A stretch of DNA of 64,000 nt from Anaerolineaceae bacterium (GTDB lineage Bacteria; Chloroflexota; Anaerolineae; Anaerolineales; Anaerolineaceae). The position numbers and the translations under genes were made by a program. Every line of letters starts with the position of its first letter. The stretch's first letter is position 1. The notes beneath the pieces are model-generated. The model was not told the origin of the DNA and did not search any database. It saw nothing but the letters and a program-made list of their open reading frames with translations. Location of the stretch: positions 62,001-126,000 of the forward strand of contig JAENZI010000005.1 of the NCBI GenBank assembly GCA_016841365.1, in the 5' to 3' direction. Of the stretch, positions 35,777 through 44,594 are shown piece by piece.

Positions 35777-37594
35777 ATGCAAAAGAACGTTCTCCCCGCA
35801 CGATCTCAAGTCCCCATCGAAGAAACCTGGAACCTTGAAAATATATTTGCTAATGTAGATGTATGGGAGCAAACAAAGGATGAGGTGCTTTCGACCATCC
35901 CAACATTAGCCGAATTCAAAGGGCGATTATCGGATGGACCGAAAACACTGGCAGATTTCTTAGATCTATACGAAACAACCCTCAGAAAAGCAGCCAAAGT
36001 GATGGTGTATGGCAGTCTTGAAAGCTCTGTAGACACGACTGACCAGCAAGCCCAGGCACGATCTGGACAGGGTCGAAGTGTTTTTGTGCAAATCAGCGCT
36101 GCAACCTCTTTTCTGAATCCGGAATTAATGGCAATTGGATTCGATACCTTGCGTTCATGGGTAAAGCAAGAAGAACGGCTTGCCCACCTGGATCACTTCA
36201 TTGATGAGCTTGAGCGTGAAAAAGATCATGTCCGGTCAGACGAGGTAGAAAATATTTTAGCCCTATCCGGCGAACCGTTGAGTGATTTTTACCGTGCATA
36301 CAATGTGATCACCAATGCAGACCTCCAATTTACCGATGCAGAGTCACAATCAGGTGATAAGATCGAGGTGGGTCAAAGCAGCATTGGTTCACTGCTGACC
36401 CACACAGACCGGCGGGTGAGAAAAACGGCTTTTGAAAGTTACGCTGATGGGTACCTGGCTTTCAAAAATACCCTCGGCGCAATTCAATTGGGTGGCATTC
36501 ATCGAGATACATTTGTTGCACGGGCGCGAAATTACACATCATCTCTTGAAGCGTCACTCGGTGCAAGCAATATCCCTCCCGAAGTTTTCCACGCACTGAT
36601 CGAAACTTTCAAAAACAACTTGCCAACCTGGCATCGCTACTGGCGCGTACGTAAGAAAGCATTAGGCCTGAATGAAATGCGGCCATATGACATTAAAGCC
36701 CCGCTTTCAACTGAAAACCCAACCGTTTCGTTTGAGCAGGCAATAGAATGGATCTGCGAGGGCATGGCACCACTTGGCAAGGATTATGTCGAAACATTGC
36801 GCAAAGGCGCCTTAGAAGACCGCTGGGTTGATCGCGCACGCAACCGCGGCAAACGGCAGGGTGCTTTTTCAAGCGGCGTTTACGACACAAATCCCTTCAT
36901 CATGATGAGCTACGCTGACGATGTTTTCAGTATGAGCACACTTGCCCATGAGTTAGGGCACTCGATGCATTCCTATTACAGCAAGATGAACCAGCCCTTT
37001 ATCTACAGCCGATACACGCTTTTTGTTGCCGAGGTGGCCAGCAACTTCAATCAGGCGATGGTGAGAGACTATTTATTCCAAACCCAGCAAGATCCCCTAT
37101 TCCAGCTCGCTCTGATTGAAGAAGCCATGTCCAATTTCCATCGTTACTTCTTCATCATGCCGACCTTAGCCCGTTGGGAACTTGAAATGCATGAGCGCGC
37201 AGAAGCAGGCAAACCGCTCACTGCAGATATCATGAGCGAGGTCTGCGGAGATTATTTTGGCGAAGGTTATGGCGATGACCTCGTGTTTGACCGCGACCGC
37301 ACCGGCATCACTTGGGCGCAATTCCAGCATATGTACATGAATTTTTATGTTTATCAATATGCCACAGGTATTTCAGCTGCAAATGCACTTGCCCAGGGCG
37401 TGCTCAATGGTGGACAAAATGAGGTTGATAAGTATATCGAATTTCTGAGCGCGGGCAGTTCACTTTACCCGATCGATGCACTCAAAGCTGCTGGCGTTGA
37501 TATGACCAGCTCCGACCCGGTTGATCGAGCCTTTGATGTAATGGCAAAATATGTCGACCGCCTTGAAGGTTTGGTCGAATCTGGCGAGATCTAA
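35777..37594 (+). CDS. pepF: Oligoendopeptidase F (M3 family metallopeptidase)
   Basis: 605 residues, the normal length. The N-terminal M3 domain is followed by the catalytic domain with zinc motif HELGH at 391-395 (TLAHELGHSMHSYY). The third zinc ligand Glu is in LFVAEVASNFNQAM about 25 residues further on. It cleaves oligopeptides in the cytoplasm. A TAAGGAGGA ribosome site precedes the ATG and a clear terminator follows. It fits an amino acid-fermenting lifestyle together with the Liv transporter. Confidence 0.95.
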   Translation: MQKNVLPARSQVPIEETWNLENIFANVDVWEQTKDEVLSTIPTLAEFKGRLSDGPKTLADFLDLYETTLRKAAKVMVYGSLESSVDTTDQQAQARSGQGRSVFVQISAATSFLNPELMAIGFDTLRSWVKQEERLAHLDHFIDELEREKDHVRSDEVENILALSGEPLSDFYRAYNVITNADLQFTDAESQSGDKIEVGQSSIGSLLTHTDRRVRKTAFESYADGYLAFKNTLGAIQLGGIHRDTFVARARNYTSSLEASLGASNIPPEVFHALIETFKNNLPTWHRYWRVRKKALGLNEMRPYDIKAPLSTENPTVSFEQAIEWICEGMAPLGKDYVETLRKGALEDRWVDRARNRGKRQGAFSSGVYDTNPFIMMSYADDVFSMSTLAHELGHSMHSYYSKMNQPFIYSRYTLFVAEVASNFNQAMVRDYLFQTQQDPLFQLALIEEAMSNFHRYFFIMPTLARWELEMHERAEAGKPLTADIMSEVCGDYFGEGYGDDLVFDRDRTGITWAQFQHMYMNFYVYQYATGISAANALAQGVLNGGQNEVDKYIEFLSAGSSLYPIDALKAAGVDMTSSDPVDRAFDVMAKYVDRLEGLVESGEI

Positions 37595-37616
37595 ACAAAA
37601 TATAATTTAAACAACA

Positions 37617-37648
37617 AAAAAAGAGCGGTCAACAAACCGCTCTTTTTT
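37617..37648. terminator. Bidirectional intrinsic terminator
   Basis: AAAAAAGAGCGGT (37617-37629) pairs with ACCGCTCTTTTTT (37636-37648) over a six-base loop. The A and T runs on both sides let it serve pepF on the plus strand and the convergent SDR gene on the minus strand. Confidence 0.9.
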
Positions 37649-37673
37649 ATTTAATTTTCGGTAATATTCCTTC

Positions 37674-38537
37674 TTACCAGTTTACACCAGTCAACTTGCT
37701 TGATAGTCGCCAGAGCTTATCCCCTAATTTCGCATTTTGTGCATTTCTGCTGGGTTCCAAAGACTGACAATCTCTTACATAGTAACCTTGTGGCAATTCG
37801 GCTTTCTCACCAGCAAGATATAAGAGCGTACGCACAGGGACTTCTGGATCGGTACCCTTCTCCCGCCGCCAACGCCAAACCCAGTCAGAGATCCCTTTAC
37901 CGCCTTTGGATGCAATCCCAGTATTGACTAAACCCGGGTCCACCGCATATGCTTTGAGTCGTTTTTCTCTTCGATTGAGCTCGTAAGTAAATAAAACATT
38001 ACATAATTTTGAGCGTTTATAGGCCAACAAACCGATATAAGGCCAGGGATCTGCAATCCGGTCAAGACATAAGGGAGTCGTGTAATGTGCATAGGAACTC
38101 ACCGTCAACACACGCCCGTCTTCGGAAACCTGTAAAAGAGGTTCCAGGTCATGGGTTAACACAAATGGCGCAAGATGGTTTACCGCAAATGTCATTTCGA
38201 TACCATCGACTGTTTTATGTTTCCTTTCCTGATATACCCCGGCGTTGTTGACCAAAACATCCAGCTTGTTTATTTGTTGCGCCTTCAGAACTTCTTTAAT
38301 AGTATTTGCCAATTGATGCACCTGGTCTTGAACGGCGAGATCTGCCAGTAAGTATCTAACATGGCCGTCTGGAACTTCGTTGAACACGCTTTCTAAAGCT
38401 TTTTGGTTTCGCTGGGCATTCCGACCCACGCCAATCACAAATGCCCCTGCTGTCACAAAAGCCTTTACAGCCGCCAGCCCTATCCCCGATGTCGCCCCTG
38501 TGATGACAACCGATTTCCCTGACAAATCACCTTTCAT
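37674..38537 (-). CDS. Short-chain dehydrogenase/reductase (retinol dehydrogenase/protochlorophyllide reductase-like)
   Basis: 287 residues. Cofactor loop TGATSGIG is at 13-20, NNAG at 97-100, catalytic S148, Y173 and K177 (LAYKRSKLCN). The long spacer before the active site and the YKRSKLCN motif resemble retinol dehydrogenase-like SDRs. GRN after the second strand (38-40) suggests NADP(H) preference. It converges on pepF and shares the terminator with it. Substrate unknown. Confidence 0.87.
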   Translation of the reverse strand: MKGDLSGKSVVITGATSGIGLAAVKAFVTAGAFVIGVGRNAQRNQKALESVFNEVPDGHVRYLLADLAVQDQVHQLANTIKEVLKAQQINKLDVLVNNAGVYQERKHKTVDGIEMTFAVNHLAPFVLTHDLEPLLQVSEDGRVLTVSSYAHYTTPLCLDRIADPWPYIGLLAYKRSKLCNVLFTYELNRREKRLKAYAVDPGLVNTGIASKGGKGISDWVWRWRREKGTDPEVPVRTLLYLAGEKAELPQGYYVRDCQSLEPSRNAQNAKLGDKLWRLSSKLTGVNW

Positions 38538-38587
38538 AACTGTTCCTGTTCTTGCTGAATTACCAACGAATGTTTGAAATCATTTTG

Positions 38588-38617
38588 TACTAAAATAATT
38601 TAATTACTTGTTTAGTA
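38588..38617. promoter_or_regulatory. Inverted repeat in the SDR/thioesterase divergent promoter region
   Basis: TACTAAA (38588-38594) and TTTAGTA (38611-38617) are perfect inverted repeats 16 bases apart, in an AT-rich stretch 50 bases upstream of the SDR start. It could be an operator for either divergent gene. Confidence 0.25.
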
Positions 38618-38747
38618 TAGTACGATAACCAGCATAATAAAACCGAATTATCGATTGCCTCTGCTTCTTAACAAGATTGCTTTCATTCCGATTATTAAAA
38701 TTCAAGGTAAAATTTTGTGTGCGTGCTCAAATCTAGAAAGGGAGTAA

Positions 38748-39167
38748 ATGAAACCCGAAACCTTTTCATACGTCAGATTGGTCAAAAGTGAAGATCTTAA
38801 TCATCACCAAACCTTATTTGCCGGCAGATGCGCAGAATGGTTTGTCGAAGCCGGGTTCATTGCAGCAGCCAGTGTCCTTCCGCCGAGCAAAATTGTCTGT
38901 CTAAAGCTGCATGGGCTTCAATTTACACGACCGATGCAATCAGGTGATATTGCTCATTTTGAAAGCAAAATCATTCACACTGGCCGGACGTCATTAAAGG
39001 TTTACGTTGCCTTAGGTTCTCGAGATACCAAAAAACCGGCTGTTTCTGGTTTCATCACGTTTGTGCATGTCGATGAGAATGGTGCAGCCATCCTCCATGG
39101 ACTCGTATTAGAATTAACCGAACCTGAGGATATTGAACTGAACGAGCGCGCTGCAAATTTGACCTGA
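38748..39167 (+). CDS. Acyl-CoA thioesterase, hotdog fold (YciA/BACH-like)
   Basis: 139 residues. The pattern HHQTLFAGRCAEWFVEAGFIAAAS places a central hot-dog helix after the strand, followed by LHGLQFTRPMQSGDIAHFE and HTGRTSLKVYVAL, which are family hallmarks. It should hydrolyse acyl-CoA thioesters in the cytoplasm. It has a GGGAG ribosome site and its own transcription unit. Acyl chain specificity cannot be read from sequence. Confidence 0.82.
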   Translation: MKPETFSYVRLVKSEDLNHHQTLFAGRCAEWFVEAGFIAAASVLPPSKIVCLKLHGLQFTRPMQSGDIAHFESKIIHTGRTSLKVYVALGSRDTKKPAVSGFITFVHVDENGAAILHGLVLELTEPEDIELNERAANLT

Positions 39168-39285
39168 AATATCCTCCTGGATGATGATTAAAGATTGCAC
39201 ACGAACCAGTATAATCTGATTATGCAAGACATAATTTGCATGTAATCCGTCCGCATGATTTATCAGGAAAGACTGATCTATTAGT

Positions 39286-40053
39286 ATGAATAAAAAACAT
39301 ATACGAACCATAGGAATTGTTTTAATCATCCTCGGATGTTCAATTTTCATCTTCCTTGGTGCCGCTTCCATCTGGGGAGAAATCGAAGCAAGCTTTTTCA
39401 ATTCGGCATTGAGGTCCGATGAACCACTGGATGCATTAAGTTGCCCAACATTCATCAATCAGGATGAAGTTGGCACTGTTACTGGCCAGTTTTATAATCC
39501 AGCCGAAAAAACAGCGGAGATGGATATTCGCACTTATGTCACAGCTGGTTTTGTGACCTTGATGGACGAATTCATTACGACCTTCACGCTTGAACCCGGA
39601 GAAACGAAGGTGGTTGAGGTTCCTATTACAGCGGAAAACGCAGCATACAATCGGTTGGTTCTGGTGCGCATGCACCAGATGAAGCGCAATCCCTTTCCCT
39701 ATCAAAATGCCTCCTGCGGCATTGTCGTCGTCAATACATCCTTGTTGACAGGCTCACAATTCCTCACCCTGATGATTGTTTTAGCGGTTGTGTTCTCCTC
39801 CGGCGGACTGATACTTTGGGCACAATTTTCAAAACCGATCATAAAAGAACGTCTCTTGGTTTTTTCGGCGATGATATTTTTGACCGTGGTAGCAGTCAGC
39901 GTGGCAATCGCAGGTCTCCTCAACTTGTGGCTATTAGGGATTGGTCTGCTGGTCATTTGGATCTTGATGGGAACTGGGATGATCTGGCAATTTTCAACCA
40001 GGGTCGCTGGCATTGAGTCCGTTACTCCAACAAAAATAAAGCGGCAATTGTAA
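39286..40053 (+). CDS. Hypothetical membrane protein with extracytoplasmic beta-rich domain
   Basis: 255 residues, not recognised. One membrane span at about 8-30 is followed by a soluble region (31-155) that looks beta-rich and has a conserved-looking Cys pair (C53 and C144). Three further hydrophobic segments follow (about 158-182, 190-212 and 215-235). The domain has a TVTGQFYNPAEKTAEMDIRT pattern like Ig-type surface domains. No operon partner is evident. It might be a surface sensor or scaffold; this is only a guess. Confidence 0.6.
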   Translation: MNKKHIRTIGIVLIILGCSIFIFLGAASIWGEIEASFFNSALRSDEPLDALSCPTFINQDEVGTVTGQFYNPAEKTAEMDIRTYVTAGFVTLMDEFITTFTLEPGETKVVEVPITAENAAYNRLVLVRMHQMKRNPFPYQNASCGIVVVNTSLLTGSQFLTLMIVLAVVFSSGGLILWAQFSKPIIKERLLVFSAMIFLTVVAVSVAIAGLLNLWLLGIGLLVIWILMGTGMIWQFSTRVAGIESVTPTKIKRQL

Positions 40054-40210
40054 ACCTAAACCCATTAAAGTCAGGCAGACACAATAAGAAATATCTTCAA
40101 AACCAGTTTACAAATTTGGCAAAATATTATTTGTATGAATCTTGGATTTCGACTATACTTATATCTGGATTTACCAAATTCAATCCTTATCTCTACAAGA
40201 AGGAGTAGAC

Positions 40211-41116
40211 ATGAAACGAGTATTTTATATTTTGATCGCCCTCTTCATTGTCGCCAGCCTTGGTTTAACAGGCTGCAAAGGCGAAGCTGAATTGGGCACC
40301 GAGGAAAACCCGCTCATCTGGGCGCTGGTTCCCTCTGGCGAGTCCGACACGGTTTTGGCCGGGTTTGATGCTGTCACAGATATCATTTTTGAAGAAACTG
40401 GCATCGTGATTGAACCCTTTGTGGCGACCGAATATGCAGGCGTGATCGAAGCCCTCTCGGCAGATCCACCCAAGGCGCATATTGCCTCCCTGGCAACATT
40501 TGCCTATCTGGTGGCTGCAGAACGCGGTGCGGCTGAAGCCGAATTGGTGGCGGTCCGCTATGGCAGCCCCTCCTACACCGGTCAGATTTTCGTCCGTGCG
40601 GATAGCGGTCTTGAAACACTTGCCGACCTTGCTGGCAAGACCTTCTGCCGCCCTGACCCACTCAGCACCTCTGGCTGGATCATCCCCTCCATCGAACTCC
40701 AGGCTGCTGGCGTCAACCCAGAGACCGACCTGGCTGAAGTTGTGGATGCTGGCTCCCATGACGCAGCAGTTGCAGGCGTCTACAATGGTGACTGTGATGC
40801 AGGCTCATCCTTCGTTGATGCACGCGCCAACCTCGAAGAGGATTACGCAGACATCATGGATGTTTTGAAGGTCATCAATATCTCCGTAGAAATCCCCAAC
40901 GATGGTGTTCAGTACCATCCTTCGGTTTCTCGGGAATTGCGCGACCAGATCAATGCTGCACTGATTGCCATGCCAGAGACTGAAGCAGGCGCTGAAGCGC
41001 TTGACACAGCCTATGAGTGGAGCGAACTTACCCCCAAGGGTGATGATTTCTATGATCCCTTCCGCCAGGTGCTTGATGCCGCAGGTGTTGACATTGAGCA
41101 ATTCATGGGTGAGTAA
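40211..41116 (+). CDS. Phosphate/phosphonate-type ABC transporter substrate-binding lipoprotein (PhnD-like)
   Basis: 301 residues from ATG 40211, which follows AAGGAG; an upstream in-frame ATG at 40142 is unlikely. A signal peptide ends at lipobox LTGC with Cys22. The mature part starts with WALVPSGE and has EALSADPPKAHIASLATFAY and GKTFCRPDPLSTSGWIIPS, the PhnD/PtxB/type 2 binding-protein pattern. It feeds the ATPase and permease that follow. No C-P lyase genes are present in the window, so phosphate, phosphite or another oxyanion is as likely as phosphonate. Confidence 0.88.
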   Translation: MKRVFYILIALFIVASLGLTGCKGEAELGTEENPLIWALVPSGESDTVLAGFDAVTDIIFEETGIVIEPFVATEYAGVIEALSADPPKAHIASLATFAYLVAAERGAAEAELVAVRYGSPSYTGQIFVRADSGLETLADLAGKTFCRPDPLSTSGWIIPSIELQAAGVNPETDLAEVVDAGSHDAAVAGVYNGDCDAGSSFVDARANLEEDYADIMDVLKVINISVEIPNDGVQYHPSVSRELRDQINAALIAMPETEAGAEALDTAYEWSELTPKGDDFYDPFRQVLDAAGVDIEQFMGE

Positions 41117-41141
41117 ACCAAACACAATCTAAGTTTAATAG

Positions 41142-41166
41142 TGGGGGCTGGTGTTACCAGCCCCCA
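41142..41166 (+). terminator. Tight GC-rich hairpin between phnD-like and phnC-like genes
   Basis: GGGGGCTGGT (41143-41152) pairs perfectly with ACCAGCCCCC (41156-41165) over a three-base loop; one extra T-A pair closes the base. It lies 26 bases after the binding-protein stop. No T run follows, so it is more likely an mRNA-stabilising or attenuating element than a full terminator. Confidence 0.65.
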
Positions 41167-41211
41167 TTCCGCATAATAAAGGGGTTTATCCCATAATAGG
41201 AAGAGAACCTT

Positions 41212-42015
41212 ATGCTTGAAGTCCGGAATTTAACAAAAATTTATGAAGATGGAACCTTGGCTGTCGATAACGTCTCATTCACCGTACCAGATGGTGAATT
41301 TTTGGTTGTTATTGGACTCTCGGGTTCTGGCAAGTCCACACTGTTGCGATGCATCAATCGGCTGATTGACCCAACAGAAGGCGAAATTATATGGAACGGT
41401 GTGGATCTGGCAAAACTTGAAGGTGACGAACTCCGCATGGCCAGGAGAAAGATCGGCATGGTTTTTCAGCACTTTAACCTTGTGGACCGATCAACCGTGC
41501 TTGTGAATATATTAACCGGGCGCCTTGGGTATACAAAAACCTGGCCCTCCTTATTACATCGTTTCTCAAAAGCAGATCGTGATAAAGCCTGGGGAACCCT
41601 CAAACGGTTGGGAATCGAAGACCAAGCACACAAGCTTGCCAGAGAACTCTCTGGCGGGCAGCAACAACGCGTTGGTATTGCAAGAGCACTTATGCAGGAT
41701 CCAGAGCTGATGCTTGCTGATGAGCCAGTCGCCAGCCTTGACCCAGTATTGGCTCACTCGATCTTACAGCATCTTGAGGATCTCAATCAAGAAGATGAAT
41801 TAACTATCATTTGCAGTCTGCATTATCTTGACCTTGTTCAGCGTTATTCAACATCAGTGATTGGCCTGAAGGACGGCAAACTGGTCTATCAAGGCAGTAA
41901 AGAAGACATCCGCAATATGACAGACGAAGAGTTCAAGACCATTTATGGTGAAGAAGCCGTTCGCATCAGTGACACCTCACTTGAGGGTAGTCTTGGAGAG
42001 GTGGTGGAAGCATGA
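41212..42015 (+). CDS. Phosphonate-type ABC transporter ATPase (PhnC-like)
   Basis: 267 residues. Walker A GLSGSGKST (35-43), MVFQHFNLVDRSTVLVNILTGRLG (typical of PhnC), signature ELSGGQQQRVGIARAL and Walker B LMLADEPVASLDP are all intact. It energises the permease that follows, whose start overlaps its stop by four bases. A GGAAGAG site precedes the ATG. Confidence 0.92.
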   Translation: MLEVRNLTKIYEDGTLAVDNVSFTVPDGEFLVVIGLSGSGKSTLLRCINRLIDPTEGEIIWNGVDLAKLEGDELRMARRKIGMVFQHFNLVDRSTVLVNILTGRLGYTKTWPSLLHRFSKADRDKAWGTLKRLGIEDQAHKLARELSGGQQQRVGIARALMQDPELMLADEPVASLDPVLAHSILQHLEDLNQEDELTIICSLHYLDLVQRYSTSVIGLKDGKLVYQGSKEDIRNMTDEEFKTIYGEEAVRISDTSLEGSLGEVVEA

Positions 42016-43562
42016 AAACTAAGAGTAAAGTCTTCAAAGAAGAACCAAATCTCCCCAGCCTGGTACCGCCGTGGTTGGCTGCGTTGTTATCAGCGATTGT
42101 GCCTGGCCTTGGACAGGCATTGGCAAGAGCGGTTCAGCGTGGTTTAGTTATCTTCTTTAGCTTTGTCTCAATCGTTGGGTTGCTTATTTGGCGATTCCGG
42201 CTTGCAGCACCCAGGGACGAAGGATTTTTTAATATTTTCAAAAAAGCTCTTTATCTCGAGCCAATTTTTTACTTTATTACGGCACTTGTAATCCTTCTTT
42301 ATATCTGGATCATCATTGACGCTTATCAGATAGCAAAAAGAGCTGGCGGGCCGAAACGATCAAAACCAATCATGGTTTTCGTTTTCCTGCTCCTGGTGTT
42401 CTTTATCATTGGCTGGCAGATTGGACAAATTGACCTGTATGCTTTTTTCTCACAAGTGGATGATGCTTTACCAGCAATATCTCGAGTGCTCTGGCCATGG
42501 GAACGGGCGATTACCTATCCTGAAGAAATGTGGATGGGTTTGGCAACACTTGAAACACCCTGTGATGGGAATCCGCCACCCCCAACGGAGCCGCTTGAAG
42601 ACCGGCCCTATCTGGTTGTTGATCCTACTTGCGGCATACCCTCAACGCAAGACGAGGCAGAGGATGGTTCAGTCATTGTAGTTCCTGGAACAAAGCTACA
42701 AGTCGAAGGTTATAATTTTGCACCAAACCAGGAGGTTGAATTGTGGTGGCGAGACCCAGCCACCTCCCAATTCCGTCACCGTGAAGCCGGTGAAATCACA
42801 CGGGTCATCCCAGATGATGATGGTTATTTCGAGGTAGATATCACCTGGCCTTATCGCCTGATCCCGGATTCCTATCTTGATGAAACGGTCAACTGGGAAT
42901 TGCAGGGACGCCAAGTAACCAATGTTGGTGATTGGGAATTCAGTGAAGAATTGAAACTGGCCATTGAGAAGATGATAGAAACCATTTTTATCGGCATGAT
43001 GGCGACTTTCTTTGGCATCATTCTTTCTGTGCCATTTAGCTTCTTGGCTGCGAAAAACCTGATGCGCGGCAACCCCTTCACACTTGGTATTTATTACCTG
43101 GTTCGGACTGTTCTCAATATCATCCGTTCAATTGAACCGCTGATCTGGGCGATTATCGCCATTATCATTGTCGGCTTAGGCCCATTTGCAGGCATCCTGG
43201 CGCTGGTGCTTCACTCTATCGCAGCTTTGGGTAAGCTTTACTCAGAGGCGATCGAATCGATTGATCCAGGCCCAATTGAAGCGGTGCAGGCTACCGGCGC
43301 TAACTGGTTCCAAACCGTGATGTATGGGGTCGTCCCTCAAATCATCCCGCCGTTTGTGTCATTTACCATCTATCGTTGGGATATCAACATCCGCATGTCA
43401 ACCGTCATCGGTCTGGTCGGCGGTGGTGGTATCGGCTACCTGCTGACCCAATGGATCAGGATGCTCGATTACAGTGCAGCGGGTATCGCTGTCTGGTTCA
43501 TCGCCATTACAGTAGCCATTCTGGATTACCTCAGTGCTGCAATCAGAGAGCGGTTCGTGTAA
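42012..43562 (+). CDS. Phosphonate-type ABC transporter permease (PhnE-like) with N-terminal membrane and Ig-like extension
   Basis: 516 residues, about twice the usual PhnE length. The C-terminal 200 residues are a standard PhnE permease (ETIFIGMMATFFGIILSVPFSF onward, with EAIESIDPGPIEAVQATGA as the ATPase-coupling loop). The N-terminus has a WLAALLSAIVPGLGQ segment and three or four spans to about residue 138. An exported 180-residue region follows, with an Ig/IPT-like stretch at about 219-280 (VPGTKLQVEGYNFAPNQEVEL). The extension could contact the binding protein or the wall. The stop is followed by a strong terminator. Confidence 0.85.
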   Translation: MKTKSKVFKEEPNLPSLVPPWLAALLSAIVPGLGQALARAVQRGLVIFFSFVSIVGLLIWRFRLAAPRDEGFFNIFKKALYLEPIFYFITALVILLYIWIIIDAYQIAKRAGGPKRSKPIMVFVFLLLVFFIIGWQIGQIDLYAFFSQVDDALPAISRVLWPWERAITYPEEMWMGLATLETPCDGNPPPPTEPLEDRPYLVVDPTCGIPSTQDEAEDGSVIVVPGTKLQVEGYNFAPNQEVELWWRDPATSQFRHREAGEITRVIPDDDGYFEVDITWPYRLIPDSYLDETVNWELQGRQVTNVGDWEFSEELKLAIEKMIETIFIGMMATFFGIILSVPFSFLAAKNLMRGNPFTLGIYYLVRTVLNIIRSIEPLIWAIIAIIIVGLGPFAGILALVLHSIAALGKLYSEAIESIDPGPIEAVQATGANWFQTVMYGVVPQIIPPFVSFTIYRWDINIRMSTVIGLVGGGGIGYLLTQWIRMLDYSAAGIAVWFIAITVAILDYLSAAIRERFV

Positions 43563-43584
43563 GGCAATCCTATTGATCAAACGA

Positions 43585-43612
43585 AAGGCTCCCTCACGCG
43601 GGAGCCTTTTTG
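43585..43612 (+). terminator. Intrinsic terminator of the phn-type operon
   Basis: AAAGGCTCCC (43585-43594) pairs with GGGAGCCTTT (43601-43610) over a six-base loop, followed by TTGTTTT. It lies 22 bases after the permease stop. Confidence 0.9.
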
Positions 43613-43706
43613 TTTTACATGATCTCCACCAGTCAAACCATCAGGCACGGAGTTCATTTCTGATATAATAAGGCCATTATTTAGCCATTTATTCTATGAG
43701 GTCTTT

Positions 43707-44537
43707 ATGCTTAACATTTTAACAGATAGTTGTGCTGATCTCAGTCAGCAACTGCTCACCGCGCACGATGTCAAGATGATCCCCTTGCATGTTTTGGTCA
43801 ACGGAAAAGATTACCACGATAACGATCTTACACTGGAACAACTCTTTATGAGCGTGGAACAGACAGGTGAGCTTCCAAAAACGGCAGGGCCTTCCATCCA
43901 AGAATTTGTTGATTTTTTTGATATTGAAGATCCATCGATTTATATCGGATTGTCCTCCCAGCTTTCAGCCACAATGCAAAATGCGAATCTCGCTGCAGAA
44001 CATGTTCAAACGATGGATTTACACCTCATCGATTCGCTTAACCTTTCGACTGGCATCGGACTTCTGGTGCTTAAGGCTGTTGACCTGAAACAGCAGGGTA
44101 AATCACCGGCAGAAATCGTCCAGTTGATCTCAGAATTGCGACCAAAAGTCAGAACTGCCTTTGTGGTCGATACGATGGACTATCTCTATAAGGGCGGTAG
44201 ATGCACCGGACTGCAAGCTTTCGTCGGCAGCGTCCTGAAAATCAGGCCGGTGATCCACGTGTTACCAGATGGCACCTTGGGTGTCTTGGATAAAGTCAGA
44301 GGCTCACGCAAGAAAGCCCTGGATCGGCTCATTGCCAGATTTAAATCTGACCTGCCAAAGGTTGATCTGAAGCGCGTGTTTGTGACCCACTCTGGTTGTG
44401 AAGCGGACGCCGAGTATTTAGTTGGAAAACTTCAGGAATTAGCGCCTATCGAAAACCTGATCACAACTGTTGCCGGTGCGACCATTGGCAGTCATTGTGG
44501 TCCAAACACCATCGGGGTTTTATATATTGCCAAATAA
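43707..44537 (+). CDS. DegV family fatty acid-binding protein
   Basis: 276 residues. The N-terminus ILTDSCADLS and the GLSSQLSATMQNA and DSLNLSTGIGLLVLKA segments are DegV signatures. The C-terminal domain has KGGRCTGLQAFVGSVLKIRPV and a final GAGTxGxHCGPNT-like stretch (TIGSHCGPNTIGV). Members such as FakB bind a fatty acid for phosphorylation by FakA. No fakA gene is next to it. A GAGG site precedes the ATG. Confidence 0.93.
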   Translation: MLNILTDSCADLSQQLLTAHDVKMIPLHVLVNGKDYHDNDLTLEQLFMSVEQTGELPKTAGPSIQEFVDFFDIEDPSIYIGLSSQLSATMQNANLAAEHVQTMDLHLIDSLNLSTGIGLLVLKAVDLKQQGKSPAEIVQLISELRPKVRTAFVVDTMDYLYKGGRCTGLQAFVGSVLKIRPVIHVLPDGTLGVLDKVRGSRKKALDRLIARFKSDLPKVDLKRVFVTHSGCEADAEYLVGKLQELAPIENLITTVAGATIGSHCGPNTIGVLYIAK

Positions 44538-44560
44538 ACAGGAAACCGGTTGTGAATCAC

Positions 44561-44594
44561 AAAGCGAGGTTAAATTTCTTGACTTCGCTTTTTT
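44561..44594 (+). terminator. Terminator after the DegV gene
   Basis: AAAGCGA (44561-44567) pairs with TCGCTTT (44585-44591) across 17 bases, followed by TTT. It overlaps the last codon of the convergent methyltransferase gene. Confidence 0.6.
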
